Shown here: positions 1 to 11,500 of the stretch, piece by piece
Position numbering within the stretch: position 1 is the first letter of the stretch
Layout of the letters: each line of letters opens with the position of its first letter
Assembly (NCBI GenBank): GCA_017311185.1
Contig: JAESUZ010004136.1
Span: forward strand, 1,798,001 to 1,862,000
Length of the DNA: 64,000 nucleotides
Reading direction: 5' to 3'
From: Proteles cristata cristata
Lineage: Eukaryota > Chordata > Mammalia > Carnivora > Hyaenidae
The notes under the pieces: model-generated
Told to the model about the DNA's origin: nothing
Seen by the model: the letters and a program-made list of their open reading frames with translations, nothing else
The model's database searches: none
Program-made: the position numbers and the translations under genes

Positions 1-224
1 AACAGTGCTAGGCACATTGGGAGGGTCCATAAGTGTTTGTTGAATGACTGCATGGGTTAAAGGAGGAAGACCGTGATGTCAAAGACAAGGCCAGGTTTCT
101 GGCTAGGACAGCTGGGAGTAGAATGTACCCTTCACAGAAATGGGGAACTCAAGAGGAGGAGCTGTTTTTCATTAAAGGAAAGGAAATGAGTTCTATTCTT
201 AAAAAAAAAAAAAAAACCGTAGTA

Positions 225-1540
225 AGATACACATAATGTTAAATGTAGCATCTTACCCATTTTTAAGCTCAGAGGTACTAAGTACATTCACACTGTTGTA
301 CTGTCGTCACCACCATCCATCTCCAGAGTTCTTTCCGTCTTGCAGAACAGACCCTCTGCACTCCCCATTTCTCCCTCTCTGCCCTCCCCGACAGCCACCA
401 GCCTTTCTGTCTCTATGATTTTGACTATTCTAAGTACTGATATAAGTGGGACCGAGAAATATTTGTCCTTTGTGACTGGCTTCTTTCACTTTGCATGATT
501 TGTCCTCAGGTTCACCCGTGTTGTGACATGCATCAGACCTTCCTTCCCTTTTAAGGCTCCATAGCATTCCGTTGTATGTATATATCACGTTTTGTTGATC
601 TGTTCATCTGTTAATGGACACTTGGGTTGCTTCTAATTTTTGGCTATTGTGAATGGTGCTGCTAGGAACATACATATACAAATAGCTCTTCAAGTCGCTG
701 CTTTCAGTTCTTTTGGGTATATACTCGTGACTGGAATTGCTGGATCATATGGTAATTGTGTGTTAAATATACCGAGGAACTGCATACTGTTTTCCACAGC
801 AGCTGCACCGTTTTACATGCCCATCAACAGGGCACAAGGGTTCCAATTCTTCACACCCTCACCTATAATTGCTATTTTATTTATTTACTTAGTTAGTTAG
901 TTAGTTAGTTAGTTAGTAGCCATACCAATGTGTGTGAGCTGTGTCTCATTGTGTTTTGATTTGTATTTCTCTAGTGATTAGTAATATTGAGCTTTTTATC
1001 CATGTGCTTATTGGCTCTTTGTTTATCCTCTTTGGAGAAAGGTCTATTTAAATCCTTTACCCAGTTTTTGTTTTTTTTTTTTTTTTAAACCAGGTTGTTA
1101 TTGAGTCATAGGAGTTCTTTATATATTCTGGATACTAACTCCTTATCAGATGTGTGATTTGCAAATACTCTCTCCCATTCCGTGGGTTGCCTTTTCATAC
1201 TATTGATTGTGTCCTTTGATGCACCGTTTTTAATTCTGATGGAGTTCAATTTATCTAGTTTTCCTTTTGTTTCCTGTGCTGTTGGTGTTATATCCAAAAA
1301 ATCGTTAACAAATCCAATGTCATGAAAAATTACCCCTATATGTTTTCTTCTAAGAATTTTATAGTTTTATCTCTTACATTTAGGTCTGTGATCCATTTTT
1401 GAGTTGTTTTTGTATATGGTGTAAGGGAGGGTCCAGCTTCATTCTTTTGCATGTGGAAATCCAGTTTTCCTAACACCATTTGTTGAAATCCATTCTTTAT
1501 TTGTAATACAAAGAAACTCAACCAGACAGTCTTCAAATCC
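225..1540 (-). mobile_element. Old L1M-type LINE 3' region
   Basis: Read on the + strand this is the reverse complement of the classic L1 ORF2 end and 3' UTR. Recognisable blocks include a ggtctgtgatccatttttga stretch, a gggtccagcttcattctttt stretch and the gtgggttgccttttcatact region. Diverged and degenerate, with stops in all frames; it contains a (TTAG)7 microsatellite. Confidence 0.75.
889..916. repeat. (TTAG)7 microsatellite
   Basis: Seven perfect TTAG units inside the reverse L1 fragment. Confidence 0.9.
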
Positions 1541-2189
1541 CATCTGGCACTTGATGTTTTATGAATCTACTTCCTTATGTTCATTCTAAAATGACTCCAT
1601 CCCAGTTCCAAATTGTGTCTCCTCACTATTTTAGAATCAAATGACTAAATCTGTATTTATTTCATCTATGACATTTGTGATTTTTTTTATGTTTCCTTTA
1701 ACCATTATTTTTCCAGCCTGAAGGATCTTTATTTAGTCTTTCCCCATTCATCATGTCCTTATGCTATCTTGTAATCATTCTCTTACTTTTCCTGGACTTT
1801 CTCTCATTCATGATCCCCTCTTTCATGCGGGGTGATGTATATTATGAGCAGCATTTTAAAAACATGCACCATCATTTTATGTAATATACAGATTTGGTTA
1901 TCTTATGATTATTTTCAACTTCAGTTTTATGAAGCAAGTATTTTAATCAACATTTTGACCATATCAGCACACTGGGCCAACACTTGAGTGAAAGACCTAC
2001 AGTGAACCCCAGATCCCATTTCTCCAGCAGGCCCCAGAGTTCAACGTCTTCCATTTTAAATTTAACATTTTTCGATTTGTGGTTAAAAAATGCAAATTTT
2101 GCTGTGAAAATAATATTGCCTTGTCACTGAGGCTAAGTATACGATCAACGTGTGCAAGTCTTCTTTGAAATCTTGAAAAGGTATGCTCC

Positions 2190-2310
2190 TTGCTTACTAC
2201 TTAGCAAATATTTATTGTATGCATGCTATATCCAAGGCACCAATCTAGAAGAGAAAGGTAAACAATGAATAAAATAAGCGAATAAATATTTGTTGAATAG
2301 ACAAAAAGGT
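2190..2310 (+). mobile_element. L2-like fragment
   Basis: Short stretch with the atttattgtatgcatgcta and aataaatatttgttgaat signatures of L2-derived sequence. Confidence 0.4.
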
Positions 2311-3060
2311 GTATTTCCAGGGGAATGTAGAGTTTGATATTTACCTTTTAGTTCAACTTTATAAATTGTATCATACAATTTTTGTCATCTTTATTTTTTT
2401 ATCTATTCTTTCATCTATCACAGAAGAAGAGCAGCATGTTAGAAATTTCTCACTATTTCTGTTGCTTTTTTTCTTGTAATTTTATTTTAACTAACTTCAC
2501 TTTGTTTAACATTGTTTCATATCCAGTCTTGATGGTTTAAAAAATCTCACTTACTGATTTTTAGCTTTAGGTTCTAATTTGATATCAAGATTGACATTTA
2601 TCATCAAATATGGTCTTGGCAGAAACTAGCTCTTTAAACTCCACATGGTTTAAATAAAAAGACAAATGAAGGGACTACTTTCAGAAGTACATTTAGGGTT
2701 AAGGGAACAGACAAGGGATAGTGAGGTCCCCACAGATCCCAATATTGTAAAACCATCACTCATTAGATCCAAAGGCAAAGGATGAACCATTGTTAGATTT
2801 CTTTTTGCAACTATTGTATTTGTTTGATCTTCTTTCTGATACTGTGTTTTCTGCTGTTCATTTTCTATGTTGTCTCCTTTGTTTTCTTCTTTTTTTTGTT
2901 ATATAGATTAAAGGAAATTTTAAATGACTTTTTTAAAGATCGAGTTGCTATAGTTATTTAAGATATTTAAATTTTTTGCTTTCCTAACTCTTCCCTCTCC
3001 TGATGTTTGTAAATTTCATAGGGGGCTATAGATTCTCCTCTCTAAACGTCTACATCATGT

Positions 3061-3255
3061 GGGGACACCTCGGTGGCTCGGTCAGTTGAGCATCTGACTC
3101 TTAATTTCAGCTCAGGTCATGATCCCAGGGTTGTGAGATCGAGTTCTGCATCAGGCTGAGTGTGGAGCCTGCTTAAGATTCTCTCTCTCTCTGCCTCTCT
3201 CTCCCGTGCATTCTCTCTTTCTCTAAAAACAACAAAAATAAATAAATAAATAAAA
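3061..3255 (+). mobile_element. CAN-SINE, older subtype
   Basis: tRNA-like head with GGTGGCTCGGTCAGTTGAGC, TC-rich centre and (AATA)n tail. The GAGTGTGGAGCCTGCTTAAG segment marks an older carnivore subtype than most copies here. Confidence 0.85.
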
Positions 3256-4839
3256 TTCTCTTTTTTATGAATCACTTTGCCATTACACTCAATTTTATCA
3301 CATTTACCATTATTTACATATGGAATCCACTTCAACGTACATTGTAAATTTCTCATAAGAAAACATACCCATTCTTAAGATTTTATTTTGGATTCATTTC
3401 TCAACCCGAATATATTTTTTCAGTTAAAAAATGTATTCAGGAACAGAGTGGTGTATTTTTTGGGACCTTCACTGTAACTGTTTGTTGCCTTCAAACACGT
3501 AGGACAGTTTGTCTGGGTTGAGAACTCTTACATCATAGCATTTTCTCTAATTTTCTACAAACCTTGTTTTTGTAACATCTGAATCTAAGGGCAGTCTGAT
3601 TTCCATTCTCCTTTATATGCAATGTTTTCTTCTTGCATTTGTGTAAAATCCTTTATCCTATAAGTTAAAAAAAATTGTCAAAATGTGTCTGACACACATA
3701 TCCACACTCACTCTCTCTCTGCCTGAAACGTAAGAAAGTCTGGTGATCTACTGTATCATGTTTTGGCGGTTTTGTTTGTTTGTTTTCTAACTTAGGAAAC
3801 TTTTTTTTCTATTATACTTTTGGTTATTGCCTTTGTTTTATTTAATATTTTCCCCAGTTACATTTATTATTTTAGCACGGCTCTGTTCTCTTTCTTCCAT
3901 ACCTATTATACACTCATAATTTTGGTTTTTCATGTTTTGATGTTTTCTTCACCATAGAACGAGGAGACCTCATTATAATAAACAGACGAGACTGGCAGGA
4001 TGCCCTTTGCCTATCTACCCCACCTGTTGAGATGGCGGTAGAATCGAATCCTTTAGCTGAGTTTTGGATGATGAGGAGGCTTACCCCCTAATGTGGCATT
4101 CCAATGCTGATGTGCTGTTTTCTCCTGGTCCCACTGGTTACATAGGAGAAACCTGATACAAATTTAGAACATTCTGAGGAGACCTTAATTGTTCATTGAC
4201 CAGCAGTAGTTTATAGAAATGTATTTCTTTCTGACTTGTCCCTGACCAAGCACCCCCCCCCCCTTTTTTCCCTTTTCTTCTCAATCAACTTTCTGGAAAG
4301 ACTAGTTAATTTTAAGTAACGCCACCTCTTCATCTCATCTCCATCCCCTGACCAAGCACATGTGACTTCAACTTCTCCCATTCTGCCAAAACAGTCCTCA
4401 TAGGAGTTGACATCGACTTCCCAACTCCTAAATGTTATAGCCACACCATTTACCTGATTATCTCTTCTGTTTGTTATTTGTTTACCTCCTTATGCTGTTT
4501 ACTTAGCCAGATTGACAATAACCACCCCCTCTTCCCTTCCTCACTTCTATATTGTGCCTTCTTTTCAAACCCTACCTGTGTTTCTTGTCTACCCCTTCTT
4601 GTGCCAAATGTTGCCTGCCTTGACTTCTCTCTGCCAGACCCAGACAGATCTAGGGTGCTTTATTTTACATTAATCAGTGACAATGAGAAACTCTAAAAAC
4701 TTAATACAGATTAACAAAGTTCTCTCTTAATATTTCCAGATTGGAAGTAAACAATCACGAAGTCTCAAAATAATTTTCCACAGTTAGAAAAATCCCAGAA
4801 GAGAGCACAGGCAGTAATTTCTCTGACATCAGCCCTAGC

Positions 4840-5010
4840 CACATGTTTTTAGATATGTCTCCTGAGGCAAGGGAAACAAAAGCAAAAATAAGCTATTGCG
4901 ACTACATCAAAATGAAAAGCTTCTGCACAGCAAAGGGAACAATCAACATGACTAAAAGATAACCTACTGAATGAGAGAAGATATTTGCACAGTTCAAAAA
5001 CTCCACTTAT
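4840..5010 (+). mobile_element. L1 ORF2 remnant
   Basis: Matches the L1 stretch around gatatgtctcctgaggcaag and aaaagcttctgcacagcaaa. About 170 bases, no open frame. Confidence 0.65.
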
Positions 5011-5099
5011 TTATAAGTAGGTTTTAACAAATATTGTTCCTTATCCTATTATTAAGAATAACGTAACCTTCAGATTCATGTATGACTCTCTTACATTTT

Positions 5100-5135
5100 T
5101 TCTTTAAAAATTTTTTTTAATGTTTTTATTTATTT

Positions 5136-5182
<47 letters not shown>

Positions 5183-5353
5183 CGTGAGCAGGAGAGAGCC
5201 AGAGAGAGAGGGAGACACAGAATCCGAAACAGACTCCAGACTCTGAGCTAGCTGTCAGTACAGAGCCTGACTCGGGGCTCGAACCCACAAACCATGAGAT
5301 TGTGACCTGAGCCGAAGTCAGATGCTTTAACCGACTGAGCCACCCAGGCACCC
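5100..5353 (-). mobile_element. SINEC_F-type CAN-SINE with long (GA)n
   Basis: Complete reverse copy: poly-T, an expanded GA run (about 5137-5178), body and head ending CACCCAGGCACCC. Flanked by a short ctcttac duplication. Confidence 0.9.
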
Positions 5354-5458
5354 CTCTTACTTTTCATCATCAAAAATTTTTTGCAAGTTAGGGAATGCAT
5401 TGTCATTGCATGTCAAAAACACAGTTGAAACACATAAACACATAATGCATCTTCTTTA

Positions 5459-5663
5459 AAAAAATTTTTTAAGGTTTATTTATTTTTGAGAGAGAGAGAG
5501 AGAGAGAGTGGGAGCAGGGGAAGGGCAGAGAAAGGAAGACACAGAATCCAAAGCAGGCTCCAGGATCTGAGCTGTCAGCACAGAGCCAGACACGGGGCTC
5601 AAACCCACAAACCGTGAGCCTAAATCCAATGGGCACTTAAGTGACTGAGCCACCCAGGTGCCT
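5459..5663 (-). mobile_element. SINEC_F-type CAN-SINE
   Basis: Complete reverse copy with GA run, GCTGTCAGCACAGAGCC core and head GAGCCACCCAGGTGCC. Confidence 0.88.
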
Positions 5664-7137
5664 ATACTACACATTCTTCAAGTTTTGTTTGTTGAGTACT
5701 TTTTACCATGTGTCCCCGTCCCCTGTCCCCACCATAGAAAGCCCAGATGAGTCTGTTTTTGACCTCAGACCAGGAGGAGGAAGGTGTTAATTACCACGTT
5801 GCCATGAGGTTTATGAACTGGCATTAACATCTCAGCAGGAGCAAAGGTGGTGCAATAGAAACTTCCGAGAGCGGGTGAAGAAAAGCATCATTACGTGCAG
5901 ATTTATTTCCAGTTACAAAGCCTCACGCTTTTTATTTTAGTGATACTGCACGGACGTTATTTTTAAAGGACGTTACTCTATTTGTAGCATAATCACCTTG
6001 CCATCTTTATTATCTGTGTAATTAAAACATAAATACTTTACTTCTTGGTGTAGCAGTTCAATGAAGGTACTTGGTTAATATGTTAATTCATCTTTTAAAT
6101 CTATTATAGCCACACTGCAGTCAGCACTTTTGAGGTTTGGTGAACACAGCTGGATTTTGAGAACACTCCCAGCAGGGTTGAGAAACTAATTGCCCAGGGT
6201 GTTTAGGTTATTTTTTTTAAAAAAATCTTTCCAATAATCGCATATATACTGCTTTTTGAATGCAACAACCACACACTCCAAAGTTAATCTTTACAAATTA
6301 ATTCTTCTGGCCGACTTTCCTGGTAGAATTTACGCTCAGAGTGTTCTGTTTAGTAAAGTTGATTTAGAGCTATCAGGGAAATCATAATTATAAATCGAAG
6401 CATTTTAGGTCAAAGACTCTACAAGAGTTTCAGATCTATTTTATTCAGGGGATACTCATCAGGACTCCATATATTTGAAAACCTTCCAGAAGGCACAAAC
6501 TTGATATTTAAGTATTAATCTCACCATTTAAAAAAATAAAAGTCGCGACCTGCCTGAATTCCCATTTTAAATGAAAGGAGCAAGGGATTAAAATGATAGG
6601 ATTACAGGACATGGTGCATAATTGGTTTAAGACAAATGAAGAGTGTTAGTGATGTAGCCAGTGCGGTTATGACCAGGTTGCAGTGTATGGAATGAACAAA
6701 GGCCAAAATGATTGCAAAGATGGTGACATCTGAGTGTGTCTCCTCTTTTGCAAGAAGGGGGGCGATTTGAAAAAAACTCACGATTAAAAGAAAAGAGAAA
6801 TCCTATATTAGCTTTAAAGTGGAAAAGCAGGTACGATAATTTCTGAGAATAGTCCTAGAAACACAAGTGGATTATAATATATGTAAATGATGAATCAGTT
6901 CCACATCCTAAGAACATATCTCACATGTTCTTCTATTTTAACCATATACATTGACTTCAAAGGGTAATAGAAAGTCAAACCTATGATGAAGCTGTTTGAA
7001 GGACTGTAAACAAATTAACAAAGAATGGTTTATAAACTGGTTCTTTTCAAACTAGTCTCTGGTAACTCTTATAGCATTAAAATTGAGTTTGGTTTACTAT
7101 TTATCTTTTTTTCTAGTACATGCCTTTAATAAAGAGT

Positions 7138-7363
7138 GGGGTGCCTGGGTGGCTCAGTCGGTTGAGCGTGTGACTCTTGATTTCGGCTCGGGTCCCAGTC
7201 TCACGGTTTGCGAGATCAAGCCCTGCATCGGGCTCTGCCCTGATAGCATGGAGATTCTCTCTTAAGATTCTTTCTCTCTCCCTCTGCCCTTCTACTCCAC
7301 TTGTGTGCACGCTGTCTCTCAAAATAAGAAAATTAAAATAATAAAAATTAAAATTAAAAAATA
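7138..7363 (+). mobile_element. SINEC_F-type CAN-SINE
   Basis: Forward copy; head GGGTGCCTGGGTGGCTCAGT, shortened TC region and a long A/T-rich tail. Confidence 0.88.
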
Positions 7364-7898
7364 GCTATAGAACATAAAACAAAAAAATGAGGTTTTAATG
7401 TTCTAATTTAGCTTAATGCAGAGCTTGCTTACTATAGTAATGAGGTTGTCATTTATTACAAAACAAATGAAAGGAAATCAAGAGAAAAACATTAGGGAAC
7501 AAAAGGAACATTACAAATACTTTGACTTTTAATTAAGTGTTTTATAATGGGATGAATAGGCTATGTTCTTAGAGTCATAATTTTATTTGTTTTCAAATAA
7601 AGAAAACCATGCTAATGTATGTTTAGATTATACCAATGGTAATTTAGCAATTAAATATTTATTGTAATTTTTGCTACAACAGCATGTATTATAACTTGAT
7701 AAAAAATGATTATGATTTTTTTTGATGTAAGATTATAAATCCCAAAGACTTAGGATCATACTCCATTACTCACTTTTACTTTTTCCTCTTCTCTCCTTTT
7801 CTCTTGAGCATCTAGCACACAGGTTTGTATGTCTTAGGCATTCTTCAAATATTGAGTTTTGTATTTAAAATAAACATCAAATAAACAGGGTTGTGTCC

Positions 7899-8093
7899 CT
7901 TTTTAAAAAGTTTTTATTTACTTTGAGAGAAAGAGAGAGCTGGGGAGGGGCAGAGTGAGAGGGAGAGAGAGAACCCCAAGCAGGGTCCACACTACTAGAG
8001 CCCAGTGCGGGCTCGAACTCACGACTGGGAGATCATGACCTGAGCCCAAATCTAGAGTCAGACACTTAACCAACTGAGCCCCTCAGGTCCCCC
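7899..8093 (-). mobile_element. SINEC_F-type CAN-SINE with target duplication
   Basis: Diverged reverse copy flanked by a 16-base duplication (aaacagggttgtgtcc at 7883-7898; one mismatch at 8094-8109). Confidence 0.88.
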
Positions 8094-8435
8094 AAACAGG
8101 GTTTTGTCCTTAGAAGACAGCATGTGTGGAAGCAGCCCCATGACTGGTGTCAAATAAGTTCTCGCTTGATCTGAAACTGGCCTCTTTCTTATTGTAGAAT
8201 TTTCTTTGCCATGGTACAGATATCTTACAAGGGAAGACAAAAATAAATTCCAATATTCATAAATTACTTTGCATAGTCACTGTGTTCTAAAGGTTCAATG
8301 GATGTATATTTTATTTAGTGTAGTGGCTTTGTGACTGAGGCTAAGTAGTTTGGTTTAGATGAGGAAGTAGTTCCCTGTGTACAGTTTTGATGGCAAAATC
8401 CTGATTATTTTTTTTTCCCTTTTGATTTACAAAAG

Positions 8436-8588
8436 CTGAAATTAGAAAACTTTTTCACGAACAAGAGGTTGAAAAATGCCTGGTGGCCCTTTTGGGTTCT
8501 GAAAACGATGGAACTAAAATTGCTGCTTCCCAGGCTATTTCGGCAATGTGTGAGAATTCAGGCAGCAAGGAATTTTTCAATAACCAGG
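8436..8588 (+). CDS. ARMC3: ARMC3 coding exon A (armadillo repeat)
   Basis: The acceptor is tttacaaaag and the donor gtaagc. The exon is 153 nt, begins with the last two bases of a split codon and ends with the first base of a Gly codon. It encodes [20 protein letters not shown] and on to ...SKEFFNNQ. The [20 protein letters not shown] stretch has the spacing and hydrophobic pattern of armadillo helices 2 and 3. The other frames hit stops or give no family match. A repeat at the extreme left of the exon is presumably completed by the previous exon, outside the window. Confidence 0.93.
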
Positions 8589-11500
8589 GTAAGCAAACCA
8601 GAAGAAACAATCTGGAACATTTTTAGGCCCCCAACTGTAGGTGCTGGATGTTCACAAGACCACATCTTTCCCTTTCCTTTTCTGCAGGGATTCCACAGTT
8701 AATCCTGCTACTCAAGGGTGACAATGAAGAAGTGAGAGAAGCCGCCTCCCTCGCCCTGGCCAATCTAACCACGTGCAATACCGCCAATGCCAAGTACGTA
8801 AGGAGAAACTTGTTTGGGGGTATCTAACAGCCCAAGGTGTTCTAATTGTACTACTTTGGCTTTCAAGGCAGTTTATGTATTATTTCAGATGTTCTCTCTT
8901 GGGTACCTCAGGCACCCTTATGAAAGTAAGAGTCATCTGATAGCTCTGATTTTCAAAGATATTACAAAATCTTGACAGTTCTGGGCTGATTGGAAAAATG
9001 TGTGAGCCATTTGATTCAGCTAACAGTCTAACTTTTGTGGAAGATTCTGGAAGAAATGAAACTGGATGGTGCTAGAAATATTAAAGGCAACTTTGCCTAA
9101 ACATTGGATAAATGTAGAAAAAAATTAAAAGCTCCATTTTATTTATTTTTTAAAGTTTCTTTATTTTTGAGAGAGAGAAAAAGAGCACAAGCGTGGGAGG
9201 GACAGAGAGAGAGAGAGAGAGAGGGAAACACAGAATCCAAATCTAAAGAAGGCTCCAGGCTCTGAGCTGTCAGCACGGAGCCCGACTCCAGGCTAGAACT
9301 AAGGAGCTGTTGAGATGATGAGCTGAGCTGAAGTCGGACGCTTGACCAACTGAGCCACCCAGGCACCACTAAAAGATCCATTGTAAAGGGGCATAAATAT
9401 TAGGTAAATCTAGAAACATTTTAAAGAGTCAATTGAAAACAATATATTTTGGGGGCGCCTGGGTGGCTCAGTCGGTTAAGTATCTGAGTTCAGCTCAGGT
9501 CATGATCTCACGTTCCTGGGTTTGAGCCCTGCATCATGCTCTGTACTGACAGCTCAGAGCCCGGAGCCTCTTTCGGATTCTGTGTCTCCCTCTCTCTCTG
9601 CCCTTCCCCCACTCGTGCTCTGTGTCTATCTCAATAAAAAACATAAAAAATTTTTAAAAAGTTTTTTTAAAGAAAACAATAGATTTTTATGGGTAAATAC
9701 TATGAGGAAAGATTGGAAAAAGAATGCCCTGTATATTCCAAGCCCTGTGGTATGTGATCTATATTCATTCTAAACTTTAATTATCAAGATAACCTGTCAG
9801 CAAATGAGGAAACCAAGGCTCTGCAAGGTTACCTAATTTTCCTGGGTCCACATATTTATTAATGTGGCTGAGCTGAAAATGAAATCCAGGACTGCTGGCC
9901 TCCCGAATCTGTGTTCTTCCCTCTACAGAAGATCGCCTTCTGAAAGATCTAGAAGATCGTGAGAATTTCTTGAAGGCAACTTTCATAAATAAAATAATTA
10001 TCTACCCTCCCTATATCTTATTTGGTATGTTTATTAGTCAGGATTCTCTAGAGAATTAGAACCAAGAGGATGTAATCTACATATACGAGGACATTTATTA
10101 TAGGAACTGGCTTATGTGATTATGGCAGCCAAGAAGCTTTATGATCTGCTGTCTGTAAACCGGGGAACCAGGAAAGACGATGGTATAATTTAGTGGGAAT
10201 ATGAAAGCCTGGCCAGTGTCCCAGGGCAGGAAAAGATGAATGTTCCAGCTTCTGCAGACAGCAAGTCACCCTTCAACCTTTTCATTCTATTTGGATTCTG
10301 AACGGATTAGATGATGCCCATCCATGTTGGTGAGGGCCTCCTTTACTCAGTCTACTGATTCAAATGCTAACCTCTTCCAGAAACACCCTCACAGATGCAC
10401 TCAAAAATAATATTTTACCAGCTATCTGAGGATTGTTTAGCCCAGTCGAGTTGACACATAAAATCCACCATCACAGTATGTCAGTTATTAACCTTTGTGT
10501 ATTTTTGTTTTGCAGCATTGTGGCTAAAATTACTCTTTTCTAACTTGAAAAACATCTTCCTCTACCTCCATTGTATACTTAATCTATTTCTTACCCTTTT
10601 TACCCTTTCTTTCCCTTTGTCTACTCCCACACAAATATTTTATGAGACCTTAATGGAATGACTAAAAACCTAACAATGCCCAATTAAAATACAGCCCAAA
10701 TGGGTAAGCATCAGAACAAAATTGTATTCCTTTAATAGTTACAGTCTTTGACATAGTAATTTCCTAAATTCAGGGTCATCATTATCTATGTGAAAGTACA
10801 CAAATTTCTAGAATAGCGAGTCATAATAAGTAGCAATTTGAAATCACATATTTAGGGACCGTTGCAGGATAGTGATGCCGGTGAAAAGTCTTACCAGTGA
10901 CACTAAAATACTTCTATCTTGGGAGCATTTAGATTTATATATTATCTAAAATACTTTAATAGGCCTCCAGAGTGTATAGATGTCTTAGTTTGATGTGAGT
11001 TTGCCTGGCTTATGTAATTTCACAGTTTTATATAAAATCATAGAAAATTAGGATGTTAAATAGCTTCTGAAAGAGACTCCTTCCGATTTTCTCTTGCAAT
11101 TCAATCATCTATTACACAGAATTCTGTCATCCCACTCTTTGGTTCCTTGGTGTCAACATAGCAAGGTCAATTAAGACCAAATGATGCCACACATCTCTTT
11201 AGTTTTGTAATTGATTTTTATTTCTATACATTTTTAATGGCAGTTACTTCTTTAGCCTATTATATACTGTCCATTCTGATTACTTTTTTTTCAGTATGTG
11301 TTTGGTTTGGGAAATGGATGTGAATGAAAATGCTTGTCTCTTGAGATATCTCTCATGAATACAGATACCTGTCTCTCTTGAGACCTATATACTTTTTCTC
11401 TGGGCCTTTTGAGCTAAAAGATACTGAAAATGAATGTTTTTGAGGAGGAAATGGAGTCATATTTAACATGCTTATGCCAAATGCTGAAGACCGGAGTTGG

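Larger units (their letters stand above)
1..8435 (+). other. ARMC3 upstream intron sequence
   Basis: Intron (left end outside the window) before the first exon seen. It holds an old reverse L1 (225-1540), an L1 ORF2 remnant (4840-5010) and SINEs. Stretches 1541-3060, 3256-4839 and 5664-7137 are AT-rich, SINE-free and show no exon with matching splice sites. Confidence 0.7.

Noticed and set aside
5137..5178. CRISPR-like short regular repeats
   Set aside because: Simple GA dinucleotide run inside a SINE, in a mammalian genome.
8469..8702. 77-codon frame starting MKNAWW
   Set aside because: Out-of-frame reading of exon A and the mini-intron.
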